Shown: piece after piece, positions 9,493 through 18,572 of the stretch
Layout: every line of letters begins with the position of its first letter
How positions within the stretch are numbered: the first letter of the stretch is position 1
DNA from: Microbulbifer donghaiensis
GTDB lineage: Bacteria; Pseudomonadota; Gammaproteobacteria; Pseudomonadales; Cellvibrionaceae
Length of the DNA stretch: 64,000 bases
Assembly (NCBI RefSeq): GCF_900129095.1
Contig: NZ_FQVA01000001.1
Span: 620,001-684,000 of the forward strand
Reading direction: 5' to 3'
The notes under the pieces: model-generated
What the model was told of the DNA's origin: nothing
The model's input: the letters and a program-made list of their open reading frames with translations, nothing else
Databases searched by the model: none
Position numbers and translations under genes: made by a program

Positions 9493-10000
9493 ATCGCGCC
9501 TCGCTAAACATCCGCTGGCGTGCGAGCCAGGTCGTAAATGGTAGAAACAGTGACCAGATTACCACGAGGAGAGTCAGTGGAAGAATCACCGGTTGCTGAA
9601 ATTCGACCGTGCCATTCAGCCAGGCACCGGTCCAGTAACTGAACGGCCCAAACACGCCGCCAAGTATCGCGGCGAGCCAGGCACTCTTTTGCAGAAAGAA
9701 CATGCTATAGCGCAAGGCGGTGGCAAAGTTGACCCACAACAACAACAGCCACGGCGGCGGGAACGGCGAACCATTGTTATTGATCAGCAAGCCGCTGGAA
9801 AACACCGCTGTATCTATCGTTGCGCCGCAACACCAGATCACCAATACCCAGAGCCACTCATTCGGCTTGTCCGCAATGAAGCGCAGATGCACATATAGGT
9901 TCGCCAGCGTGAACGCGGCAATCACTATTACACTGTCGACCAGCACACACAGCGGCCAGGCAATATCAAACAGCACCGCGTTGGCGGCAAATCGCCACAT
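9485..10000 (-). CDS. DUF2878 family integral membrane protein
   Basis: A protein of 171 residues with about five transmembrane helices, resembling DUF2878 proteins that commonly accompany cyclopropane-synthase-like genes. I start it at the ATG at 10000, two bases past the methyltransferase stop. An in-frame TTG at 10042 would add 14 polar residues inside the upstream gene. The operon position suggests that it places or assists the lipid-modifying enzymes at the inner membrane. No catalytic motif is visible. Confidence 0.8.
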   Translation of the reverse strand: MWRFAANAVLFDIAWPLCVLVDSVIVIAAFTLANLYVHLRFIADKPNEWLWVLVIWCCGATIDTAVFSSGLLINNNGSPFPPPWLLLLWVNFATALRYSMFFLQKSAWLAAILGGVFGPFSYWTGAWLNGTVEFQQPVILPLTLLVVIWSLFLPFTTWLARQRMFSEARYA

Positions 10001-10001
10001 G

Positions 10002-11279
10002 TCAGTAAGCAGTGAGCTGGCATCGCGGTTTGGCGAAGACAAACTGGGCAGTGCTGATCACCCGCTCCAGGAAGCCCCCCTCGCAGTAGCACAGGTAGAA
10101 ATCCCACATGCGAATAAAGCGCTCGTCGAAACCCTGCCCCCGCACCTGCCCTATTTCGGCGAAGAACGCATCGCGCCAGGCGCGCAGCGTGCCGGCGTAA
10201 TGTGCGGCGATATCCTCGAGGCCGACAATCTGCATATCGGTGTCATCGGCAATGTGATTGGCCACGACCTGATTGGACGGCAGACAGCCCCCCGGGAAAA
10301 TATAGCGCTGGATAAAGTCCACCTGGTTGCGGTAGCTCTCATAGCGCTGGTCCGGCATGGTGATGGTCTGCATCACCATCAGACCATCGTCTTTCAGCAG
10401 GCGACTGCAGCGGGAGAAGAACTCGGCGTAGTACTCGTGGCCGACCGCCTCGACCATTTCGATGGACACCAGCTTGTCGTACTGCCCGGTGAGGTCGCGG
10501 TAATCCTGCAGCAACAGGGTGATGCGATCCTGCAGGCCTTCCCGCTCCACCCACTGCTTGGCGTAGTCGTACTGCTCGCGGGAAATCGTGGTGGTGGTCA
10601 CGCGGCAACCGTAATGTTTCGCCGCGTACACCGCCATACCTCCCCAGCCTGTGCCTATTTCCAGCAGGTGATCGGATGACTGCAACTGCAGCTTGCGGCA
10701 GATTTTCTCCAGCTTATACAGCGATGCCTCGTGCAGGCTGGCATCTTCGCGCGGGAAGACCGCAGACGAGTACAGCATGGTCTCGTCGAGAAACAGGCGG
10801 AAGAAGTCATTGCCGAGATCATAATGGGCGGCAATATTCTTGCGCGAGCCACTGCGGCTGTTGCTGTTCAAGCGGTGCAGTACACGCAGCACTGCCTTGT
10901 GCAAAAAACTCCAGCGGGAATCCATGTTTTGCAGCAGAGACATATTGTTCACCATCAGGCGAATCACGTTCACCAGATTTGGCGAACTCCAGGCGCCCTG
11001 CATGTAGGCCTCACCGGAGCCGATGGTACCGTTCAACAGCACCTGCACGTAAGTGCTGTCGTCGTGCACATTGATCTGCGCGCGAATGCTGGCCTGATCG
11101 ACAGGCTGACCAAAGGTGAAGCGCTTGCCATTTTCCTCCACCACCAGGTGTCCCTGCTCGATAGCGTTGAGTTTGCCCAGCACCAGCTTGCGTGCCAGAC
11201 GCGCCAGCCAGTTCTGCCGCGCGTCGTTTGTTGTCTCCTTTACCAATCGCGCCTGTACTACGTTGTCGATTGCCTTCAT
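10002..11279 (-). CDS. Cyclopropane-fatty-acid-synthase-like SAM-dependent methyltransferase
   Basis: The 425-residue protein belongs to the CFA synthase (mycolic acid cyclopropane synthase) family. An N-terminal lipid-binding region is followed by the motif [14 protein letters not shown], the SAM-binding loop [15 protein letters not shown] and the [16 protein letters not shown] segment. It transfers a methyl group to an unsaturated acyl chain of a membrane phospholipid, giving either a cyclopropane or a methylated chain. Its start overlaps the DUF1365 stop (ATGA). With the neighbouring flavoprotein and DUF1365 genes it matches the set linked to methylated furan fatty acids in Rhodobacter, so it may be UfaM-like rather than a true Cfa. 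Family sure, product not. Confidence 0.9.
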   Translation of the reverse strand: MKAIDNVVQARLVKETTNDARQNWLARLARKLVLGKLNAIEQGHLVVEENGKRFTFGQPVDQASIRAQINVHDDSTYVQVLLNGTIGSGEAYMQGAWSSPNLVNVIRLMVNNMSLLQNMDSRWSFLHKAVLRVLHRLNSNSRSGSRKNIAAHYDLGNDFFRLFLDETMLYSSAVFPREDASLHEASLYKLEKICRKLQLQSSDHLLEIGTGWGGMAVYAAKHYGCRVTTTTISREQYDYAKQWVEREGLQDRITLLLQDYRDLTGQYDKLVSIEMVEAVGHEYYAEFFSRCSRLLKDDGLMVMQTITMPDQRYESYRNQVDFIQRYIFPGGCLPSNQVVANHIADDTDMQIVGLEDIAAHYAGTLRAWRDAFFAEIGQVRGQGFDERFIRMWDFYLCYCEGGFLERVISTAQFVFAKPRCQLTAY

Positions 11280-12049
11280 CGTCGCTTGTCTCCTACCTGA
11301 ACTTCAACGCGGCGACCTGGATGTGGAAATACAGGAACGCGTTTCAACCACAATTTGAGAGCCTGCCAGTAAATGGCACCTATCACTTTTACGGTCATCA
11401 ATGGATAGCGGATCAGTATGCCGTTCAGCGATCGGCCGCTTATTTCTTTGCGCCGCAGACTGAGCGTGGCGTCAAAGACACGTTCACCAACGTCGCAGGA
11501 TTGCAGATGCGCCGTCAATCTCTGTCCCGGTGTCGCACTGCGCCAGCGGTAGCCCTGCTCCAACGGCATAAACGGCGATACGTGAAAGTCCTTGGCGAAC
11601 GAGGCTTTCTGCACCGCGGCTTTGTTGCGGCAGTCCAGCAGGTAGCTGTGGCACTCGTTCCACGGCGTATTGTGGACATCCAGTAACAGCCAACGCACAT
11701 TCGCGCCGTCGCGATCGAAGCAGTAGTAGATACTGATCGGGTTCATGTTGTAGCCAAAGTAACGCCAGTTCGCCAGCAGGCGAATCGGGCCCTCCGGACG
11801 CTCTCCCCCCTCCTCCGCGACGCGGCGCCGCACCGCCTCATCGAGACTCAGTGCGGGATCGCCGAAGAAGTCCTCTCGCCTGAAACGGGCGGGCGCCCAG
11901 CGCCGCTGCGACCAGAAACATGTTTGTGCACAGACTTGATCTACCTCCGCCAGGTCGAGATACATCATGAAGACCCGGTAGCGAAACTGGTGCGCGCGCG
12001 GCGAAAATCTTCGGTGCCGTACCCAGCCCGTATAGATGGCGCTCTCCAC
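11276..12049 (-). CDS. DUF1365 family protein, probable fatty-acid-modifying enzyme
   Basis: A DUF1365 (COG3496) protein of 257 residues, with the typical opening [11 protein letters not shown] and the [10 protein letters not shown] and HNTPWNE segments. It starts at GTG 12049 with GAGGA 7 bases upstream, 10 bp after the flavoprotein stop. Members of this family sit beside a flavin amine oxidase-like protein and a CFA-like methyltransferase across proteobacteria. In Rhodobacter a DUF1365 protein is one of the furan fatty acid enzymes; I do not recall securely whether it is the desaturase or the oxygenase. Confidence 0.88.
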   Translation of the reverse strand: MESAIYTGWVRHRRFSPRAHQFRYRVFMMYLDLAEVDQVCAQTCFWSQRRWAPARFRREDFFGDPALSLDEAVRRRVAEEGGERPEGPIRLLANWRYFGYNMNPISIYYCFDRDGANVRWLLLDVHNTPWNECHSYLLDCRNKAAVQKASFAKDFHVSPFMPLEQGYRWRSATPGQRLTAHLQSCDVGERVFDATLSLRRKEISGRSLNGILIRYPLMTVKVIGAIYWQALKLWLKRVPVFPHPGRRVEVQVGDKRR

Positions 12050-12059
12050 TACAGCTTCC

Positions 12060-13310
12060 TCACCACTTCACTCCGAGCCCCTCGGCAACCCGCAGGGCGC
12101 TGCTGACGCCATCTTCGTGGAAGCCATTGGCCCAGTAGGCGCCGCAAAACCAGGTGCGATTAACACCGTTGATACTGGCCCAGCGCTCCTGCGCGCGCAT
12201 GCCGGCCACAGAGAACTGCGGATGCGCGTAGTCGAAGCGCTGCAGAATCTTGTCCGGATTAATGCGCTGCTCGGCGTTCAATGTCACGCAGTAGGTTTTT
12301 TCGCTCTGCAGGTCCTGCAGGATATTCATGTTGTAGGTGAGCACCGGCAGCTCGTCGTGCTCCTCGCGCAGGCGATAATTCCAGCTCGACCAGCTGCGGC
12401 GGTGGCGCGGCAGTAAACTGGTGTCCGTGTGCAGCACGACCGAATTCGCCGCATAAGGGATAGCACCGAGAATATCCTGTTCGTTGTCGCAGGCATCGGC
12501 GAGACACTGCAGCGCCTGGTCGGAATGGCAGGCGAACACCACTTCGTCGAACAACTGCTGCTCGCCGCTGGCGGTCTGGAGTTCCACTCCGTCGGCGGTG
12601 CGCCGCACCGATTGCACCGGCGTCGACAGACGGATTTTGTCGGCAAAGGATTTTGTCAGCGGACGGATATATTCGCGCGAACCGCCGCGGATCACGCGCC
12701 ACTGCGGCCGGTTGAGGATATTGAGCAGGCCGTGATTGAAAAAGAAACGCACAAAGAAGTTCACCGAAAACTCGAGCATCTGCGCCATACTGGCCGACCA
12801 GATCGCCGAACCCATCGGCACCAGGTAGCGGTTGGCGAATTCCGCTGAATAGCCGTTGGCCGGCAGGTACTCGCCCAGGGTGAGCCCCTCATGCAACTTG
12901 CCCGCCTGCCAGTCTTTCAGCGCATTGCGGTTGAAGCGCACTATGTCCCACAGCATGCGCCAGTGCCCGGCGCTGACCAGGTTGGCGCGCTGGGCGAACA
13001 GGCTGTTGAGATTGTTGCCGGCGTACTCGAAGCCCTCCTTGTCACAGCGCACACTGAAACCCATCGACGTGGGCTGGGATTCGATACCCAGTTCACCCAT
13101 CAGGCGAATGAAGTTCGGATAAGTCCAGTCGTTGTAGACGATAAAACCGGTATCGATTGAGAGGGTACGGCCGCCCTCTGCCACATCCACCGTTGCGGTA
13201 TGGCCACCCAGCCGGTCTTCGGCTTCGAATAACGTAATATCGTGCTTGCGGTTAAGCAGATACGCAGCGGTGAGTCCGGAAATGCCGCTGCCGATAATCG
13301 CGATGCGCAT
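12060..13310 (-). CDS. FAD-dependent amine oxidase-like oxidoreductase (COG2907)
   Basis: This 416-residue flavoprotein opens with the dinucleotide-binding fingerprint [15 protein letters not shown], followed by the acidic strand end at [15 protein letters not shown]. The start at 13310 places this fingerprint at the N-terminus and overlaps the SDR stop (ATGA); the longer open frame upstream lies within the SDR gene. COG2907 proteins are annotated as amine oxidase-like and occur with DUF1365 and CFA-like genes. Oxidation or desaturation of a methylated acyl chain is the inferred role, not amine oxidation. Confidence 0.9.
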   Translation of the reverse strand: MRIAIIGSGISGLTAAYLLNRKHDITLFEAEDRLGGHTATVDVAEGGRTLSIDTGFIVYNDWTYPNFIRLMGELGIESQPTSMGFSVRCDKEGFEYAGNNLNSLFAQRANLVSAGHWRMLWDIVRFNRNALKDWQAGKLHEGLTLGEYLPANGYSAEFANRYLVPMGSAIWSASMAQMLEFSVNFFVRFFFNHGLLNILNRPQWRVIRGGSREYIRPLTKSFADKIRLSTPVQSVRRTADGVELQTASGEQQLFDEVVFACHSDQALQCLADACDNEQDILGAIPYAANSVVLHTDTSLLPRHRRSWSSWNYRLREEHDELPVLTYNMNILQDLQSEKTYCVTLNAEQRINPDKILQRFDYAHPQFSVAGMRAQERWASINGVNRTWFCGAYWANGFHEDGVSSALRVAEGLGVKW

Positions 13311-14086
13311 CAGGTTTTCCTTAAAGTGCGAATTCTGGTCATTCTGGGCGCGCAGTAGCGAAACCAGAGCGAACGAAAGAAGCCCAGAAACCGCAGCGGC
13401 CAACTGAGGCGGCGCGGGAAATCGATTGTGTGTTTCTTGGATGCCAGCCCCCGCTCGATACATTCCGCCGCCTGATCAGCGGTCATCAGGAACGGCATAT
13501 CAAAGTCGTTGCGTTGCGTTAGCGGGGTATCGATAAATCCGGGGCGAATGTGCACCACCCGCAGATTGGTCCGGCAGGCGTCGGCCCGCACGGCGTCGAG
13601 AAAGTAGCCCAACGCCGCCTTGGAAGCGCCATAGGCCTCGGCGCGGGGAAACCCGACCACCGATGAGAGGCTGCCCACCGCAGCAAAAACCGGCGTGCGG
13701 CTGTTGGCGAGCAGCGGCAAGGCACTGCGCAATGTATTGACGACACCGAAATAGTTGGCATCGAATACCCGCCGGTAGCTGGCGGTATCCAGCTGCAGGT
13801 TGTCGTCGTACTCGCAGGTTCCCGCGCAGGCGATCACCAAATCCAGGTGGTCGGTCATCTCGGCCAGGCGCGCGGCGGCTTGCTCCATCTGCTCGTCGTC
13901 ACCAACGTCGCAGTCGAGAATGCGGATGCGCTTGGGGCAAGACTGCTGGAGTTCTGCCAGCGCATCGCGCCCGCGGCTGCTGGCAATCACGAAATTGTTC
14001 TGTTCTGCCAGGCGCAGGGCCAAAGCGCGACCGATGCCGGAGCTGGCACCGGTTACCCAGATGGTTTTGTCGCGAATGACTGTCAC
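13310..14086 (-). CDS. Short-chain dehydrogenase/reductase
   Basis: A classical SDR of 258 residues, with the NAD(P) motif TGASSGIGRAL near the N-terminus, an asparagine-containing ANYFG segment, the catalytic serine before VVGFPR, and YGASK carrying the catalytic tyrosine and lysine. It starts at GTG 14086, overlapping the stop of the upstream NTF2-like gene (GTGA), and its stop overlaps the flavoprotein ATG. Substrate unknown; tight coupling suggests a lipid-derived alcohol or ketone, or a redox-support role. Confidence 0.9.
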   Translation of the reverse strand: MTVIRDKTIWVTGASSGIGRALALRLAEQNNFVIASSRGRDALAELQQSCPKRIRILDCDVGDDEQMEQAAARLAEMTDHLDLVIACAGTCEYDDNLQLDTASYRRVFDANYFGVVNTLRSALPLLANSRTPVFAAVGSLSSVVGFPRAEAYGASKAALGYFLDAVRADACRTNLRVVHIRPGFIDTPLTQRNDFDMPFLMTADQAAECIERGLASKKHTIDFPRRLSWPLRFLGFFRSLWFRYCAPRMTRIRTLRKT

Positions 14087-14520
14087 GGCTCAGCCCCCAC
14101 CTGAGCCATACGGGACTTGACTCCGCGCACCAGGGTACCGAGCAGTGGCACCCGTTCATACACCATGGCGCCGAGATCGTAAAAATCTTCGTGGTAGTAC
14201 ACCTTATCGGCGTAACGCAGCAAGCTGCAGCCACGCAATACCAGCGGGCGGCCGCCATTCAGGGAAAGGTGCGCATAGTGCATATGCCACGGCAGGCAGG
14301 CGCTGTCGCCGGCGATGGAAGCATCGTCGAATTCGAAACGGCACTCCGTCAATCCCTCGCTCATCGCCGCGAAATAGCGCTTGAGCCCCGGCAACCCTTC
14401 GATCCGATGCAGCGGATCGCAGAAAATGATGTCGTCCCGGTAGAGTCGCTCCAACTGTGACGGGTCCCCAGCCAGGTAGTCACTGTAGTAATACTGCAGG
14501 TCCTGAATCAGGTCGCCCAT
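14083..14520 (-). CDS. NTF2-like (SnoaL-type) small protein, first gene of the lipid operon
   Basis: The 145-residue protein has the cone-shaped NTF2-like pattern: an N-terminal helix (LIQDLQYYYSDYL), DIIFCDPLHRIEG, and alternating strands ending in HEDFYDLGAMVYE. Such proteins act as small isomerases or dehydratases, or as non-catalytic partners. It is the promoter-proximal gene of a seven-gene leftward operon, 36 bases behind a promoter motif that matches the one before the ECF sigma gene. Function otherwise unknown. Confidence 0.85.
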   Translation of the reverse strand: MGDLIQDLQYYYSDYLAGDPSQLERLYRDDIIFCDPLHRIEGLPGLKRYFAAMSEGLTECRFEFDDASIAGDSACLPWHMHYAHLSLNGGRPLVLRGCSLLRYADKVYYHEDFYDLGAMVYERVPLLGTLVRGVKSRMAQVGAEP

Positions 14521-14555
14521 GCGCTATTCCATTGTTGAACTGAACTGCAAACTCA

Positions 14556-14581
14556 TACGCCACTAGCGGCGGTATGGATCA
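14556..14581 (-). promoter_or_regulatory. ECF11-type (RpoE/ChrR) promoter of the lipid operon
   Basis: Minus strand TGATCC (14581-14576), a 16-base spacer, then CGTA (14559-14556). This matches the TGATCC...CGTA pattern reported for ChrR-paired sigma factors. The rpoE promoter at 17151 has AGATCC with exactly the same spacing to CGTA. The start codon is about 36 bases downstream. Confidence 0.72.
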
Positions 14582-14637
14582 CTGTGTAACTACACTGCGG
14601 TGTCCTTAAACGGCGCCACAATCTACTTCGACAACAG

Positions 14638-14968
14638 AGATTCAATCGTGCTTTTCGAGCGTAGTCGGGTCGACAGGCAGTGAAAGATCACAAAAACGGC
14701 GCAGATAGCCCACTGCAACAGCGGCAGAAAAAGAGTGCAGACAACCGGGAGGCGGGACAATGACTTGGTGTGAACTGCGGAAAATGGTCGGTGCGGAGCG
14801 CGATTGGCTGGCATTCGAGCGCCTGTTCCACCATTTTGCCGCGCTGATTGAAGGCTTCCATCACAGCCGAGCACCCAGCCCGTCAACGCCGAAGCGGCAG
14901 ACGAGCCGGGGCCGGAAGTGAAGTTCCGGGGCTGGCACCAAAGCATTGAGCCTTGCTGCCAGCAGGAC
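14638..14968 (+). pseudogene. Decayed 5' fragment of an ECF sigma gene, with its promoter
   Basis: This stretch aligns along its length with 17151-17480, the promoter and first 90 or so codons of the intact rpoE. Shared blocks include GACAG.CAGTGAAAGATC, GGCGCAGATA, CTGTTCCACCATTT and GCCGAAGCGGC.GACGAG. The start codon position reads ACG (14696-14698), single-base indels break the frame, and similarity ends near 14968. The promoter relic is AGATTC, 16 bases, CGTA (14638-14663). It is therefore a truncated, dead direct duplicate. With the intact copy it brackets the S15 hydrolase gene. Confidence 0.82.
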
Positions 14969-14984
14969 AAGTAATTTGTCAGGC

Positions 14985-16838
14985 TTACTGTGGCAGTACA
15001 GGCAGCGAGATCTGTGACGCCTGCTCACCGCCGGTTTTCACGGACAGCAGCGCATCGGGGAATGGTGGCGCTTCCATATTGTCTTTATCCGCGCCCATGA
15101 TCGCGACGCGAAGACGGTTGCCTTTGTTGATGCGGTAGACAACGGGCAAGATATCGAAGTTGATCTCGACCACTTCACCGGGCGTCAGCATCTGCTGGTC
15201 TTCCTCGTAGGCGCGGTGCCAGGGGATGTCCAGCACATTCCAGGGCGCTTCGCTTTCCTTGCGCAGGGAGACTCTGAGGTTGCCTTCGGTGATGTAGTGA
15301 GAACGGCCGTTGCCATCCACCTCTTCCAGCACAGCGTAAACATCCGCATCCGGGGTGCTGGCAGAAAGGTACATTTTCACCAGCGGTATACCGGCAATCA
15401 CCAGATCTTCTTCGAAAGGCGGTGAGGTGAAAGTCAGTGAGCGGGCGTCATTTTCTGTCATGTCCGGGTAGAGAGCGGGTTCACCGAAATTGGAATCCCA
15501 GCGTGTCGCGGTACCAGTGGTGGTATCCAGATTGACCTGATACTCGGCTGCAGCGCTCTTTTCAGGAAGCTGAGTCGACAGCAGATGATCGGCGTTTTCG
15601 GCAGCGCTTTGGTCAAAGAAGTAGCTGACGCGCTGGCTGTCCAGCGGGAAGTTTGGCATAGGCATCCACGTCCAGCTTTCCCGCATGGTATCTACTTCCG
15701 CGACGTGAATTTCAGGCCCGTCCATCACGCCGTTGTTGATGCCCTTCAGCCAGTAATCAAACCAGCGCAGCATTTCCGTTCCATAGACTTTATCCCGCTC
15801 CGCCGCTTCAGCGTCGTTATTCGCCTCATGAGCCCAGGGCCCAAAGGCCATCTTCTGCGGGCCGTGATAGTTGTAGTAGTGCAGCAGAGTATCGGTGGTA
15901 TAGGGATCGTGCCAGGCACCGAGGTGATAGATGGCTACACCAGACTCGTTGACGGCCGCATTCACACTGGAAGGCATGTCCTTGAACCAATCAAACTCGG
16001 GGGCTGTCGAGTCGCGGAATCTTGCCGTTTGCAGAGGGCTAATGGGATCAAAATTGGTCTCGTGTTCTGTAACGGCGGCCGCAGCCAGAAAGCCGTCGGT
16101 GTCGGCATCAACCGGTCTAGGCTTGCGGACTTTATCCAGGTACTGCGTACCCTCACCCCAGGTCTTCACCTGATCTTCATGCAGGATGCCGCCATGGCGA
16201 ATGGCATCGTAAAAATTGAAGTAGCCATTTTCAGGGGTAATGGCCTTGAGCGCGGGATGCTTGGTACTGGCGGCCATGTACTGGCTAATGCCCATATAGG
16301 ACAGGCCGTACATGCCCACATTGCCATCGCTGAAATCCTGCTTGGACAGCCAGTCGATCACATCGTAGGCATCGCGCGTCTCGGGCGCGCTGAACAGACC
16401 CTCGTAGCGGCCGAAAGAGGCACCGCCGCCGCGTACATTGACGCAAACAATCACATAACCGTGCTTCGCCAGGTGCTGCAAAATAGGGTTACTGGCGATA
16501 TTCGGAACCCCATCTTCCCACTGGCGGTGGTAACGGGAGTAGGTCCACAGCACCGGCAGAGCCTCATCAGTCATGACACCGTTGTTAGCCGGGCGGGAAA
16601 TATCCGCAGCGAGTCGCGTTCCGTCACGGGTCGTGATGTAGGTCGAAGTCGTCACCCAGCCATCGAAGCGTGCCTGGGAATAGCCCTCGTAATGGCCGAA
16701 TTCGGATATTTTCTGGGCTTGCTGGTCCTGAGCCGACTTATCGGCGGCAGTTTGTCCCGACTCTTGGCCGCAGGCAGCAACGAACAGGTTCGCCGCCACC
16801 AGGCAGGCAGGCCAGAGTTTATTCAGATTGCGTTTCAA
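14985..16838 (-). CDS. CocE/NonD (peptidase S15-type) hydrolase, lipoprotein
   Basis: A secreted alpha/beta hydrolase related to X-Pro dipeptidyl peptidase and cocaine esterase. The nucleophile serine is in the elbow GLSYMG, ahead of a cap region and a C-terminal jelly-roll domain typical of the family. I favour the TTG at 16838, which has AGGAG seven bases upstream (617 residues); an ATG at 16853 and GTG at 16868 are in frame but lack a good ribosome site. The signal ends in AACG (lipobox FVAAC), so it is an envelope lipoprotein. It is flanked by the dead and the live copies of the sigma 5' region, so it may have arrived with that duplication. Substrate, peptide or ester, is not deducible. 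Confidence 0.88.
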   Translation of the reverse strand: MKRNLNKLWPACLVAANLFVAACGQESGQTAADKSAQDQQAQKISEFGHYEGYSQARFDGWVTTSTYITTRDGTRLAADISRPANNGVMTDEALPVLWTYSRYHRQWEDGVPNIASNPILQHLAKHGYVIVCVNVRGGGASFGRYEGLFSAPETRDAYDVIDWLSKQDFSDGNVGMYGLSYMGISQYMAASTKHPALKAITPENGYFNFYDAIRHGGILHEDQVKTWGEGTQYLDKVRKPRPVDADTDGFLAAAAVTEHETNFDPISPLQTARFRDSTAPEFDWFKDMPSSVNAAVNESGVAIYHLGAWHDPYTTDTLLHYYNYHGPQKMAFGPWAHEANNDAEAAERDKVYGTEMLRWFDYWLKGINNGVMDGPEIHVAEVDTMRESWTWMPMPNFPLDSQRVSYFFDQSAAENADHLLSTQLPEKSAAAEYQVNLDTTTGTATRWDSNFGEPALYPDMTENDARSLTFTSPPFEEDLVIAGIPLVKMYLSASTPDADVYAVLEEVDGNGRSHYITEGNLRVSLRKESEAPWNVLDIPWHRAYEEDQQMLTPGEVVEINFDILPVVYRINKGNRLRVAIMGADKDNMEAPPFPDALLSVKTGGEQASQISLPVLPQ

Positions 16839-17150
16839 GCTTGCTCTCCTCATTATTTTTTTAGCCACTGTAATCTTACATGAAAAGGAGACTTGTCAAC
16901 ACTCTCTCTTGTTTACAGGCCTGAGTCCCCCTCGCCCTATCAGCGCTACCAACTCTTCCCCCAGGAACCGGCTCCCGCAATCACTCCACTATGCTCCCCC
17001 GGTTAAAGTTGCAGGTACTGAATCCGCCCGCTTGCATTCTTTTCTGCTGTTGACCCGAACTACGCGCTCGTGCGCCACCGCAGGCGGAGTGGACACAAGG
17101 TGGCCGCGATCCACTGCCCCCACCGCCGCCGGAATCTATTCCTGCGACAG

Positions 17151-17176
17151 AGATCCGATCGCGTTGCCCGAGCGTA
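17151..17176 (+). promoter_or_regulatory. Autoregulatory ECF11-type promoter of rpoE-chrR
   Basis: AGATCC (17151-17156), a 16-base spacer, then CGTA (17173-17176), 32 bases before the rpoE ATG. It differs from the operon promoter at 14556-14581 only in the first -35 base. The 370-bp gap from 16839 to 17208 contains this promoter and no other gene I can support. Confidence 0.7.
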
Positions 17177-17208
17177 GAAGGTTCGACAGACAGTGAAAGA
17201 TCGCTAAG

Positions 17209-17826
17209 ATGGCGCAGATAACCCACCTCAACAGCGGCGGAGACAGAGTGCAGGCCCCCGAGAGTCGTGACGATGACTGGAGTGAACTGTTGACGCTGGT
17301 CGGCGCTCAGCGCGACCGGGCAGCGTTCGAGCGGCTGTTCCACCATTTCGCCCCGCTGATCAAGGGCTTCCACCACAGTCGCAACGCCCAGGCGTTCAGT
17401 GCCGAAGCGGCCGACGAGCTGGTTCAGGAGGTGATGTTCCGGGTCTGGCGCAAAGCGCCGAGCTTCGATGCCCGCAAGGCATCGGCGAGCACCTGGATCT
17501 ACACCGTCATGCGCAACTGCCGCATCGATATGCTGCGCCGCAATAGTCGCCGCCAGCACGAGGATGGCGGCGTCGACGTGGAGGATCTCTGGGACGAGGC
17601 GCCGGACAACCAGCCGCTGCTGTTCCTGCAGCAAAAGCGCAACGAGCAGGACATCGCCGCCGGCCTCCGCGCGCTGCCGGCGGAGCAAAGCCACGTGCTG
17701 GAGAAGGCCTATATGGAGGGCAAGTCACACAGTGAGATCTCTGCGGAACTCGGACTGCCGCTGGGCACGGTCAAATCCCGCGTCCGGCTGGCATTGAAGA
17801 AGTTACAAGCGATATTGGGCAGGTAG
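17209..17826 (+). CDS. rpoE: ECF sigma factor, RpoE/ChrR (ECF11) type
   Basis: The 205-residue sigma-70 family protein has region 2 (about 35-105, with FHHFAPLIKGF and AADELVQEVMFRVWRKA) and region 4 (about 145-200, with LPLGTVKSRVRLALKKL). Seven bases later follows a ChrR-type zinc anti-sigma gene, which defines the singlet-oxygen-responsive ECF11 pair known from Rhodobacter sphaeroides. It probably drives its own promoter and that of the leftward lipid operon. The start at 17209 agrees with the promoter; the ribosome site is weak. Confidence 0.93.
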   Translation: MAQITHLNSGGDRVQAPESRDDDWSELLTLVGAQRDRAAFERLFHHFAPLIKGFHHSRNAQAFSAEAADELVQEVMFRVWRKAPSFDARKASASTWIYTVMRNCRIDMLRRNSRRQHEDGGVDVEDLWDEAPDNQPLLFLQQKRNEQDIAAGLRALPAEQSHVLEKAYMEGKSHSEISAELGLPLGTVKSRVRLALKKLQAILGR

Positions 17827-17833
17827 TTACAGC

Positions 17834-18517
17834 ATGATTCGCCACCACCCGGAAAACAATCTGTTGTTGGAGTACGCCGCCGGCAGCCTGCCCTGGGCCC
17901 TTAGCCTAGTGGTCGCCGCCCACGTACAACTGTGCCCCCAGTGCCGCTCGCAGTACCAGACCATGAACCGCGTCGGCGGCTCCCTGCTCCAGGACGTTGA
18001 ACCACAGCCACTGCCCGCAGATGCCCTGCAACGACTGATGGGACGTATCGCAAGCGCCGAGCAAGGTGCGGAACAGGAAGCTATCACCGCGAAAGCCGCA
18101 GCGACCAAGAATGCAGATCCGCTGTTCGCCAGACTGCCGCGGGTTATTCGCAAACTGGTGGACGGCAATGAACCGCTGAAATGGAAGCGGGTGTCACCGG
18201 CGTTGCGCATGTCGCGCCTGCACACTGGGCAGGAACGGTACGAGGTAGCTTTCCACCGCATCCACAGCGGCGGCAAGGTGGCCGAGCACGACCATCGCGG
18301 CCGCGAGATCACTCTGGTGCTGTACGGCAGCTTTTCGGATAAGGATGGCGTCTATGGCGAGGGAGATTTCCTGGTGCGCGAGCCCGGTGAGATCCACCGC
18401 CCCATCGCCACCCAGGATCAGGAGTGTCTGTGCTTCTCCGTAGTAGAGGCGCCGGTGACGATCACCGGTCCGCTGGGCTGGCTGATCAATCCATTCCTGT
18501 CGTTCCGCCCCGGTTGA
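17834..18517 (+). CDS. chrR: ChrR-type zinc-binding anti-sigma factor with cupin domain
   Basis: The 227-residue protein has both ChrR domains. The N-terminal zinc anti-sigma domain has His5, His30, Cys34 and Cys37, in the spacing of the Rhodobacter protein (H-x24-H-x3-C-x2-C). The C-terminal cupin (about 115-215) carries His152, His154, Glu158 and His188 as metal ligands and the CLC pair (Cys198, Cys200). In Rhodobacter the cupin is needed to release the sigma factor when singlet oxygen is formed. It is translated 7 bp behind rpoE, in stoichiometric coupling. All key residues are present, so it should be functional. Confidence 0.93.
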   Translation: MIRHHPENNLLLEYAAGSLPWALSLVVAAHVQLCPQCRSQYQTMNRVGGSLLQDVEPQPLPADALQRLMGRIASAEQGAEQEAITAKAAATKNADPLFARLPRVIRKLVDGNEPLKWKRVSPALRMSRLHTGQERYEVAFHRIHSGGKVAEHDHRGREITLVLYGSFSDKDGVYGEGDFLVREPGEIHRPIATQDQECLCFSVVEAPVTITGPLGWLINPFLSFRPG

Positions 18518-18534
18518 GCAGTGGCATTCCGGCC

Positions 18535-18557
18535 GCGGATGCGCCAAGCGCATCCGC
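18535..18557. terminator. GC-rich hairpin between chrR and ior
   Basis: GCGGATGCG-CCAAG-CGCATCCGC forms a perfect 9-bp stem in the 55-bp gap between convergent genes. There is no T-run on either side, so termination is plausible but not certain. Confidence 0.5.
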
Positions 18558-18572
18558 GATCCGAAAGACCAG

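Noticed and set aside
14623-14970. Minus-strand open frame of about 115 codons
   Set aside because: It lies across the sigma pseudogene and operon promoter and shows no family signature.
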